Source: an uncultured Gemmatimonadales bacterium (GTDB lineage Bacteria; Gemmatimonadota; Gemmatimonadetes; Longimicrobiales; Gaopeijiaceae). From it: a DNA stretch of 5,680 bases. The stretch is from NCBI GenBank assembly GCA_937982605.1, contig CALJLC010000433.1, positions 1-5,680 of the forward strand. Reading direction: 5' to 3'. Of the stretch, positions 1 to 4,946 are shown one piece after another (the stretch's first letter is position 1; each line of letters starts with the position of its first letter). The translations under genes were made by a program, and so were the position numbers. The notes beneath the pieces are model-generated. The model was given only the letters and a program-made list of their open reading frames with translations. It was not told the origin of the DNA and searched no databases.

Positions 1-255
1 CCGCGCCATCGTCTCGGGAATGAGGAGCGCGGCGTTGGGGTCGGCCGACGCGAAATCGGCGACCTCCAGCCGGAAGTAGTCCGCGACGAGCTTCGCCAGA
101 TCCGCGTCGGAGAGCTGGTACGCCCGCGCGACCTCGGTCCACGCCTCCGGCGCGCCGCTGCCGGCCGCGATCTCCGGCCGCTCCCGGTCTCCGAGCCCCG
201 CCCGCTCGGCGATACGGACGAGCCAGTGCACGGCCCCGCCGCCGTTGGCGCTCAT
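1..255 (-). CDS. GspE/PilB-family ATPase, N-terminal domain (partial, runs off window)
   Basis: The first 85 codons of a gene that continues beyond base 1. The peptide has an N-terminal helix (LVRIAERAGL), a variable linker, then a compact helical stretch at residues 39-70 (AWTEVARAYQLSDADLAKLV and following) and ends in the pattern LLIPETMAR. This order, ending in 'lPe..Ar', is typical of the T2SSE_N/MshEN-type domain at the N-terminus of type II secretion (GspE) and type IV pilus (PilB) assembly ATPases. The Walker A/B ATPase core would lie outside the window, so a stand-alone domain protein is also possible. The ATG at 255 overlaps the stop of the upstream cyclase gene as ATGA, and a GAGGGAG lies just upstream (258-264), so the two are probably translationally coupled. 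I do not see the canonical RLG..L c-di-GMP-binding motif of MshEN in these residues. Assignment is by pattern recognition only. Confidence 0.62.
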   Translation of the reverse strand, partial: MSANGGGAVHWLVRIAERAGLGDRERPEIAAGSGAPEAWTEVARAYQLSDADLAKLVADYFRLEVADFASADPNAALLIPETMAR

Positions 256-1154
256 CGCTCCCTCAGCGCGGAGGCCCGCTTCGAGTGCTTCTCGCGATAC
301 ATCGCGGCGTCCGCCTCCGCGACGAGGTCCTCGAGTCGCACCCGTGGATCGTCGTCGTGGTGCGCCATGCCGATGCTGATCGAGAGCTGGTACGGCTCGG
401 GGCTCGAATCGTTGAAGTCGTCGACCCGCTCGCGGAGACGCTCGACCAGCGTCTCGGAGCTCTCGTCGGCGGCCTCGAGCGCCAGGACCCCGAACTCGTC
501 GCCACCCAGCCGCGCGATGATGTCCGAGCGCCGGAAGGTCGCCCGCAGGATGTCGGACACCTTGAGGAGCGCCCGGTCGCCGACGTGGTGCCCGAGGGAG
601 TCGTTGATCGTCTTGAACCGGTCCAGGTCCACGTAGACCATCGTGACGCCGCGGCCGGACCGGCGCGCGAGCTTGAGGTACTGCTCTCCGAGGTCGGCGA
701 AGCCGCGCCGGTTGTACAGCCCCGTGAGGTCGTCGATGAGGGAGAGGCTGCGGAGCGCGGAGAAGAGCCGGTGGCGCTCGATGGCGTGCCGCACGGACCG
801 GACGATCAGCGACGGCCCCGCCTCGCTCTTCACGAGGTAGTCCTGAGCCCCGCCCTGCACCGTGGAGACCGCCGCCTCCTCGTCGGCCGCGTCGGCCACC
901 ACCAGAATCGGCACATCCGGGGCGAAGGCATGGGTCCGGTCGAAGGTCACCATCCCCTGGCTGTCGGGCAGGTCCAGCGAGAGGAGGACCGCGTCGAGCC
1001 CCCCCTGCGTGAGTCGGGCGAGCGCCTGACTCAGCTCCCCCACCCACTCGATCTCGATGACACCGGCGTGCGAAACGGACAGGCCCGCCTCAAGCTCGTC
1101 TCGGTAGCCCTCATCGGACTCGACGAGGAGGATCTTGATCGGCCGGTCCTGCAA
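252..1154 (-). CDS. Diguanylate cyclase with degenerate receiver domain (REC-GGDEF)
   Basis: Cytoplasmic response-regulator-like enzyme predicted to make c-di-GMP from two GTP. Residue numbers count from the TTG at 1154 (300 aa). Residues 7-125 form a receiver fold (IKILLVES, LPDSQG, DYLVK), followed by a GGDEF domain at about 138-290. The cyclase looks complete: DDLTGLYNRRGF (141-152), metal-binding Asp in VDLDRFK (176), active-site GGDEF (217-221), and an inhibitory I-site R-R-S-D (208-211) exactly five residues before it. The receiver is degenerate: Ser59 sits where the phosphoacceptor Asp should be, Ser13 replaces one acidic-pocket residue, and Ala87 replaces the conserved Thr/Ser; Lys109 is kept. 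Start choice: an ATG at 1187 is in frame but has no Shine-Dalgarno, whereas TTG at 1154 has AAGGAG eight bases upstream and gives the usual short response-regulator N-terminus. The stop overlaps the next gene (ATGA). The gene lies after the terminator of the HEAT operon and so should have its own promoter. Confidence 0.93.
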   Translation of the reverse strand: MQDRPIKILLVESDEGYRDELEAGLSVSHAGVIEIEWVGELSQALARLTQGGLDAVLLSLDLPDSQGMVTFDRTHAFAPDVPILVVADAADEEAAVSTVQGGAQDYLVKSEAGPSLIVRSVRHAIERHRLFSALRSLSLIDDLTGLYNRRGFADLGEQYLKLARRSGRGVTMVYVDLDRFKTINDSLGHHVGDRALLKVSDILRATFRRSDIIARLGGDEFGVLALEAADESSETLVERLRERVDDFNDSSPEPYQLSISIGMAHHDDDPRVRLEDLVAEADAAMYREKHSKRASALRER

Positions 1155-1162
1155 GAAAGCCA

Positions 1163-1168
1163 CTCCTT
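1163..1168 (-). promoter_or_regulatory. Ribosome binding site that sets the cyclase start
   Basis: On the minus strand this reads AAGGAG, followed by eight bases and then TTG at 1154. It lies inside the reading frame that would follow the upstream ATG at 1187, which lacks any comparable site, so it favours the shorter protein. Confidence 0.65.
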
Positions 1169-1187
1169 GGAAGGCTATCAGGCGCAT

Positions 1188-1266
1188 CGGGACTCGGGCC
1201 GACGTACGTGATCCGACCCGTACCCGGCCGCGGACAAGGTAACCCTCGACGGGGCTGCTAGACCAC
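1188..1266 (-). promoter_or_regulatory. Probable promoter region of the cyclase gene
   Basis: This is the gap between the terminator of the HEAT operon and the cyclase gene, so a promoter is expected here. The best sigma-70-like candidate I can see is TTGTCC (1232-1237) and GGATCA (1209-1214) with a 17-base spacer; the -10 is a poor match. The perfect 8-base palindrome ACGTACGT (1202-1209) overlaps the edge of the candidate -10 and could be an operator half or chance. Location is inferred from context; the exact elements are weak. Confidence 0.3.
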
Positions 1267-1305
1267 AGAAAGAAAAGGGGCGGAGCCGCTTCCCGGCTCC
1301 GCCCC
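1267..1305 (-). terminator. Rho-independent terminator of the sigma/HEAT operon
   Basis: Read on the minus strand, a perfect 11-bp GC-rich stem (GGGGCGGAGCC with its complement, 1295-1305 and 1277-1287) closes a 7-base loop and is followed directly by TTTTCTTTCT (1276-1267). The hairpin begins about 30 bases after the stop codon of the last HEAT gene. In such GC-rich DNA the T-rich run is conspicuous. It separates the HEAT operon from the cyclase gene. Confidence 0.9.
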
Positions 1306-1334
1306 GACGCCCTCGACCGGGTCCGGCCTGCCCG

Positions 1335-2135
1335 TCAGAGGCTCCGGCCGAGCAGGATCTCCTCGAAGAACCGGAGCACCCGCGGGTCGTCCGACTGGGC
1401 GAGCCAGAACATCGCCGTCTTGCGGGTTTCGGCCTCCTCTCCGGTCCGCGCGATCTCCATGAGCACCGGGATCGACTCGGCCTCGTCCCGCTGTGATAGG
1501 GCGAAGATCGCCGCGTTCCGGATCTCCTGGTCCTCCGCTCCGTCGAGCGCCACGCCGGAGAGCTCGCCCGTGACCGTCTCGGCGGCCTCCTGACCGAGCC
1601 AGAAGAGCGCGTTCTTCCGCACGCCCTGGTGCACGCCGCGGTCCCGGGCCAGCTCGAGCAGGCGCGGCCACACCTCTCCGGCGTCGGCGAGAATCGCCGG
1701 GAAGAGCGCGTCTTCGGCCGCGTCGTCCGCGGCCCGCTCGTCGTGCGGGAGCGCCAGCAGGAAGTCCGCCGCCTCCGACGCCGAGACCTCGCCGAGGTCG
1801 ACCGTGCTCCGCGCGGGCTCGGCGCTTCCGCGCACCAGCTCGACGTCACGGACGCGGCCGTCGCGCAGCGTCAGCTCCACCTCCACGAACCCGAAGGGGC
1901 AGTTCGTGGCCCGCTCCCGGTCCCGGTAGCTCCGCCACCACATGTGCGTCTCGCCCATGCGGACGCCCTGATCGCAGACCTCCACCTCCGGCCGTGCCGC
2001 GAAGCCGAAGCGGACGGTGCCGTCCACGACGTCCCGGACCCGGGCCTCGAGCTGGGCCGCGGCCGGAGCCGCCGCCCCCGGGAGGGCGGCGGCCACCAGC
2101 GCGGTCGCGACGGCGAGGAGCCCGCGCCGGCTCAT
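1335..2135 (-). CDS. Exported HEAT-repeat protein, smaller paralogue
   Basis: 266-residue protein of unknown function. A signal peptide is clear: MSRR, a hydrophobic Ala/Leu stretch, and a likely cleavage after AAA near residue 27. Residues 29-105 appear beta-rich (FVEVELTLRDGRVRDVELV at 83-101) and hold the only two cysteines (54, 79), which could pair as a disulphide after export. Residues 119-262 are helical, ending in three repeats whose cores ALFWLGQ, AIFALSQ and AMFWLAQ start at 176, 209 and 241. This is the same repeat type as in the preceding gene, so the two are probably paralogous over this part; HEAT repeats normally mediate protein-protein contact and I see no catalytic motif. The ATG at 2135 overlaps the stop of the upstream gene (ATGA) and has only a weak AGG upstream, so translation is probably coupled. 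Last gene before the terminator. The reading frame stays open upstream to about 3035, but that part is out of frame with the real larger HEAT gene. Confidence 0.88.
   Translation of the reverse strand: MSRRGLLAVATALVAAALPGAAAPAAAQLEARVRDVVDGTVRFGFAARPEVEVCDQGVRMGETHMWWRSYRDRERATNCPFGFVEVELTLRDGRVRDVELVRGSAEPARSTVDLGEVSASEAADFLLALPHDERAADDAAEDALFPAILADAGEVWPRLLELARDRGVHQGVRKNALFWLGQEAAETVTGELSGVALDGAEDQEIRNAAIFALSQRDEAESIPVLMEIARTGEEAETRKTAMFWLAQSDDPRVLRFFEEILLGRSL
1350..1625 (-). repeat. Three HEAT-type repeats (protein level)
   Basis: Codes for residues 171-262 of the smaller HEAT protein: three helical repeats spaced 33 and 32 residues apart, each with the core A-x-F-x-x-x-Q and a preceding R. 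The DNA shows the same pattern as near-repeats of a CTTCTGGCT-like core on the minus strand. Confidence 0.8.
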
Positions 2136-3622
2136 CGCCTGGGGGTCCCGCCGCGGATGAGCGACAGCAGGAACTCCGCGACGCGGGGGTCGTTGCTCTG
2201 ACCCAGCCAGAAGATCGCCCGCTCCCGCAGCTCCGGGTCCTCCTCCGTGCGCGCCACCTCCATGAGGAAGTCGACGGCGCCCCGGTCGCGGCTCTGCGAC
2301 GCCACGAAGATCACCTGCTCCTTCATCTCGACGTCGTCGAGCGTGTCGTAGAGACCCTCGAGGTCCGCCGCGACCACCCCGCCCATCTGGCCCAGCCAGA
2401 AGAGCGCGTTCTTGCGGATCTCCACGTCCTCGCGGCCGTCCCGCACCCGCTCGGAGAGCCACGCCCGGGCGTCGGGGCCACCGGCCTGGGAGATCCCGAA
2501 CACCGCGCGCTCCTTGAGCTCGGGATCGTCGAGGCGGGGGTAGAGCTCGATGAGGTACCGCGCGCCCCCCGCGTCCGGGTTCTGGCTGATCCAGAAGATC
2601 GCGTTCGCGCGCAGCTCGCTCGGGATGTCGGAGCGCTCGGCGTAGTCCTTGAGGATCCGGACCGCCCGGCCATCGTCGTTGCGCTGGGAGATGGCGAAGA
2701 TCGCCCGCTCCTGGAGCTCCGGGTCGTCGCTCTCGATGAGGATCGACTCGAGCGCGTCGAGCGCCTCCGGGCTGTCGACCTGATGCAGCCAGAAGATCGC
2801 CTGCTCCCGGACCTCGGGGTCCGGGTCCGGGTTGCGGTGCGCCAGGTCGAGAAGGATGTCGACCGACTCGTCCGTCATCTTCTGGGAGATGAGGAAGACC
2901 GCACGGCGGCGCAGCTCGACCGAGCACGCGTCCCGGCTCTCGAGCACCTCCTGCAGGATCGGCACGGCCTGCTCGGCGTTCATGTTGAGCAACGCGCTCA
3001 GCGCGGCCAGTCGCACCTCCTGCTGCTCGTCGCACGGACCCGACGCGGTCTCGGCGATCACGGCCGCCGCGTCGGCGTCTCCGCGCCGCGCGAGCTGGGC
3101 CTCGACCCGCACCATGAGCGCATCGGCATCCCGCCGCGTGCTCGCGTTCGGATGCTCCCTGCGCTGCACGGCGAGGAGCTCCGCGGCCTGCCGCAGCTGG
3201 CGCGGGCCTCCCTCGCGGAAGCGGGCGAACGCCTCCCAGTAGTACGAGTCGGCCACGTAGCCGGAGCGCGGGAACTCGGCACGCAGCTCGGAGAACCGCG
3301 ATGCGGCCTCGGCGTAGCGACGCCGGTTGAGCGACTCGCGCGCCGACTGATAGAGGCGGGCCCCCGGGTCCTCCTGCAGCCAGGCCTCGGGCGGCTGCGT
3401 GCGCAGCGACTCCGTCGACCGGCCCACCCCGAAGGCGAAGGAACGCGCCCCACGCGCGCTGGCGCGCGCCTCTTGCGCCGCGGCCCGCTCGGCCGCACGC
3501 AGGGCGCGCTCGGCGGAGACGTCGGCCGTCCTGCCCGCCTGTGCTTCGACCGTCCCGACCGACGCCACCAGCGCAGCCGCCATCGCCACGAGCGTCGTCC
3601 GCGTCCTCGTGATCCGTCGCAT
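2132..3622 (-). CDS. Exported TPR-like/HEAT-repeat protein, larger paralogue
   Basis: 496-residue exported protein of unknown specific function. Residues 1-27 are a signal peptide (basic MRRITRTRTT, hydrophobic core, likely cleavage after VEA). Residues 30-65 are Ala/Arg/Glu-rich and probably helical. Residues 86-180 resemble TPR/BamD-like repeats (LYQSARESLNRRRYAEAASR, then SYYWEAFARFREGG). Residues 201-492 form nine HEAT-type repeats; the last eight have cores starting at 241, 275, 307, 341, 373, 406, 437 and 469, and all keep Phe at +2 and Gln at +6. The only cysteines (197, 233) flank the degenerate first repeat. No enzyme motif is visible; a periplasmic or surface scaffold or binding protein is the best guess. 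Start: ATG at 3622 has AGGAG eight bases upstream and places the signal peptide at the N-terminus; in-frame ATGs at 3646 and 3652 would add a charged extension. It lies 35 bases after the anti-sigma gene and overlaps the next HEAT gene (ATGA). Confidence 0.9.
   Translation of the reverse strand: MRRITRTRTTLVAMAAALVASVGTVEAQAGRTADVSAERALRAAERAAAQEARASARGARSFAFGVGRSTESLRTQPPEAWLQEDPGARLYQSARESLNRRRYAEAASRFSELRAEFPRSGYVADSYYWEAFARFREGGPRQLRQAAELLAVQRREHPNASTRRDADALMVRVEAQLARRGDADAAAVIAETASGPCDEQQEVRLAALSALLNMNAEQAVPILQEVLESRDACSVELRRRAVFLISQKMTDESVDILLDLAHRNPDPDPEVREQAIFWLHQVDSPEALDALESILIESDDPELQERAIFAISQRNDDGRAVRILKDYAERSDIPSELRANAIFWISQNPDAGGARYLIELYPRLDDPELKERAVFGISQAGGPDARAWLSERVRDGREDVEIRKNALFWLGQMGGVVAADLEGLYDTLDDVEMKEQVIFVASQSRDRGAVDFLMEVARTEEDPELRERAIFWLGQSNDPRVAEFLLSLIRGGTPRR
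2147..3022 (-). repeat. Nine tandem HEAT-type repeats (protein level), period 31-34 residues
   Basis: Codes for residues 201-492 of the larger HEAT protein. Spacing between successive cores is 34, 34, 32, 34, 32, 33, 31 and 32 residues. The first repeat (core ALSALLN at 207) is degenerate; the other eight read AVFLISQ, AIFWLHQ, AIFAISQ, AIFWISQ, AVFGISQ, ALFWLGQ, VIFVASQ and AIFWLGQ. At DNA level this gives diverged repeats about 93-102 bases apart, visible on the plus strand as recurring CCAGAAGATCGC-like strings. Confidence 0.88.
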
Positions 3623-3630
3623 CGTATCCT

Positions 3631-3635
3631 CTCCT
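3631..3635 (-). promoter_or_regulatory. Ribosome binding site of the larger HEAT gene
   Basis: AGGAG on the minus strand within a purine-rich GAGGAGAGG (3628-3636), eight bases before ATG 3622. It supports this start over ATGs at 3646 and 3652, because those would place the site inside the coding region. Confidence 0.7.
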
Positions 3636-3657
3636 CGCCTCTCCATGGTCATCGTCC

Positions 3658-4320
3658 TCACACCCCCGACAGGTCCGGCAGCACCGCCTGGATGCGCGGC
3701 AGTACCTCGCCCTCTTCCAGAGTCCTCAGGGCCAGCTCCAGCTCGGTCCTGGCCCGCGCTTCGTCCATCGTGCCCGTCTGGGCGACCGCCCTGATCTGGA
3801 TGAGCACCAGCTCGAGGTCGAGCAGGAGCTCGTCGACCGCGGGATTGCCGCCGTCGGCGTCCAGGAGCAGCCTCGTCTCGGACAGGAGCCCCTCGGCCCA
3901 TTCGGCGGTCGCCGGATCGATCCGACCCGCTCGGGCGTCCGCGCGCACCATCGTCAGCAGGGACTCGGTGCGCCCCAGATGCTCCCGCGCCGCGAGCGCC
4001 AGACCACCGGTGGCCGCCCGGCGGGGCGGCTCCGTGACTTCGGCCACGGGCTCGGGGCCCGTCGGCGCGGTCATCCGGCCGATCCCGATGCCGAGCACCA
4101 GCACCGCGGCGGCGGCGACCGCCCACCCCATGCCCCGGTCCGTGGACCGGAAGAGCCGGGGCCGCGCGTCGCTCCTGCGCTGCCGCTCCGCGGCCAGGTC
4201 CACCACGCCCAGTCGCGCCTCGATCTCCGCCCACATCGCCTCGCGCGGCGGCTCGTTCGGCACGTGGTACGTCTCGCGCACCTGCGCCAGCAACGCTTCG
4301 TCGAATCGCTCGTCGGACAT
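3658..4320 (-). CDS. Predicted membrane-anchored anti-sigma factor
   Basis: 220-residue protein with a cytoplasmic N-terminal segment of about 64 residues, one membrane helix (WAVAAAAVLVLGIGIG, about 66-81) and an outer, helix-rich C-terminal part. The N-terminal segment contains YHVPNEPPREAMWAEIEARL (18-37), a short helical module that could hold the sigma factor. There is no cysteine at all, so it is not a zinc-binding ZAS anti-sigma of the H-x3-C-x2-C type. The outer part (105-212) is mostly amphipathic helix (LLLDLELVLIQIRAVAQ). Role is inferred chiefly from position immediately after an ECF sigma gene and from the topology; sequence alone does not prove sigma binding. Start: ATG at 4320 overlaps the sigma stop as TGATG and has AGGAG eight bases upstream; a GTG one codon earlier (4323) is also possible. 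Tight coupling fits equal production of sigma and antagonist. Confidence 0.82.
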   Translation of the reverse strand: MSDERFDEALLAQVRETYHVPNEPPREAMWAEIEARLGVVDLAAERQRRSDARPRLFRSTDRGMGWAVAAAAVLVLGIGIGRMTAPTGPEPVAEVTEPPRRAATGGLALAAREHLGRTESLLTMVRADARAGRIDPATAEWAEGLLSETRLLLDADGGNPAVDELLLDLELVLIQIRAVAQTGTMDEARARTELELALRTLEEGEVLPRIQAVLPDLSGV

Positions 4321-4859
4321 CACACGTACTCCTGCATGGCGGGTCCCAGCGTCTCTCTCAGCTTCGAGCGCGCGCGGGACAGCCGGGCCTTCGACGTCCC
4401 CTCGGCCACCCCGAGGGCGTCGGCGATCTCGCCGTGGTTGAAGCCTTCCAGGTCGTGCATCAGGAACACCGTCCGGTAGATCTCGGGAAGCGCGTCGACC
4501 GCCGCCTGGATCCGCTCGCGCACGCCGGGCTCAGCCGTCCGGTTCACGGCGGCCACGGGGGCGGCGTCCTCCAGCGACCTCTCCCGCTTACGGTGGCGAT
4601 CAACCTTCCGAAGCCCGTTCAGAGCGACGGAGACCGTAATCGAGTGCAGCCACGTGGAGAACGCCGCGTCACCGCGGAACTGGTCGAGCCGGTTCCATGC
4701 CCGGACGAAGGCCTCCTGGGCGAAGTCTCTGGCGAGATCCTCGTCCCCGGCCATGCGGTACGCGAGCCTGTAGGTGCGGTCCACGTTCATCTCGTACAGG
4801 GTGCGAAACGCGCGCTGATCGCCCGCCTGCGCCCTCTCCACCAATTCGAGTTCCGTCAA
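4320..4859 (-). CDS. ECF-type RNA polymerase sigma factor (RpoE-like)
   Basis: 179-residue group 4 sigma-70 factor. Region 2 spans about residues 22-75, with the core-binding helix DLARDFAQEAFVRAWNRLDQ (41-60) and the FSTWLHSIT end (67-75) used in -10 recognition. A linker of about 45 residues follows, then region 4 from about 121 to 170 (ALPEIYRTVFLMHDLEGFNH, 123-142, then the helix-turn-helix IADALGVAEGTSKARLSRAR, 145-164) for -35 binding. There is no extra C-terminal domain, and length is normal. The only start that includes the usual residues before region 2 is TTG at 4859; no good Shine-Dalgarno precedes it, and no upstream ATG or GTG is in frame before a stop. It heads the sigma/anti-sigma/HEAT operon, and its stop overlaps the anti-sigma start. 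Exact start moderately certain; family very certain. Confidence 0.95.
   Translation of the reverse strand: MTELELVERAQAGDQRAFRTLYEMNVDRTYRLAYRMAGDEDLARDFAQEAFVRAWNRLDQFRGDAAFSTWLHSITVSVALNGLRKVDRHRKRERSLEDAAPVAAVNRTAEPGVRERIQAAVDALPEIYRTVFLMHDLEGFNHGEIADALGVAEGTSKARLSRARSKLRETLGPAMQEYV
4329..4333 (-). promoter_or_regulatory. Ribosome binding site of the anti-sigma gene
   Basis: AGGAG on the minus strand inside the last codons of the sigma gene, eight bases before ATG 4320 but only five before GTG 4323, which favours the ATG. Confidence 0.6.
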
Positions 4860-4904
4860 GAGAAGAGCCCGTTGATCGCCGTGTCTGTCTCTTCCGTGCT
4901 GTCT

Positions 4905-4930
4905 GACACGACCGCCGGAAGAACGGTTGC
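4905..4930 (-). promoter_or_regulatory. Tentative ECF-type promoter before the sigma gene
   Basis: In the 87-base gap between the kinase stop and the sigma start, the minus strand holds GCAACC (4925-4930), then 17 bases, then GTC (4905-4907). This matches the general 'AAC ... GTC' shape of ECF-dependent promoters and would allow autoregulation. The motifs are short, so chance is a real alternative; read-through from the kinase gene is also possible because I see no convincing terminator between them. Confidence 0.25.
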
Positions 4931-4946
4931 GCCCCGTCGCACCGGA

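Noticed and set aside
285..1211. A 308-codon plus-strand open frame opposite the diguanylate cyclase
   Set aside because: The minus-strand frame carries all GGDEF motifs; the plus-strand peptide is a composition-driven shadow.
2147..3022. Regular repeats about 93-102 bases apart that could suggest a CRISPR or satellite array
   Set aside because: The repeats are diverged, keep the reading frame and correspond to HEAT-repeat cores, so selection on the protein explains them.
2136..3035. Possible N-terminal extension of the smaller HEAT protein to base 3035
   Set aside because: The frame is open, but the extra residues are low-complexity Arg/Gly/Pro-rich and lie out of frame over the repeats of the larger HEAT gene; a signal peptide begins exactly at ATG 2135.
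3446..3490. GCGCGC-rich inverted repeats in the N-terminal part of the larger HEAT gene
   Set aside because: They fall in codons for an Ala/Arg-rich helical segment and are expected from that composition.
3623..4234. Possible N-terminal extension of the larger HEAT protein into the anti-sigma gene
   Set aside because: The extension has no domain and overlaps the membrane helix and outer part of the anti-sigma in another frame; ATG 3622 has a ribosome binding site and a signal peptide.
1994..4441. An 815-codon open frame on the plus strand, opposite the HEAT and anti-sigma genes
   Set aside because: It is antisense to genes with clear signal peptides, repeats and a membrane helix. Its translation is dominated by Arg, Pro, Leu and Ala with no domain pattern, as expected from the complement of GC-rich codons.
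4881..4922. Short inverted repeats (TCTTCC/GGAAGA, GTGTC/GACAC) between the kinase and sigma genes
   Set aside because: Stems are only 5-6 bp with long loops and no T-tract follows, so neither a terminator nor a defined operator can be supported.
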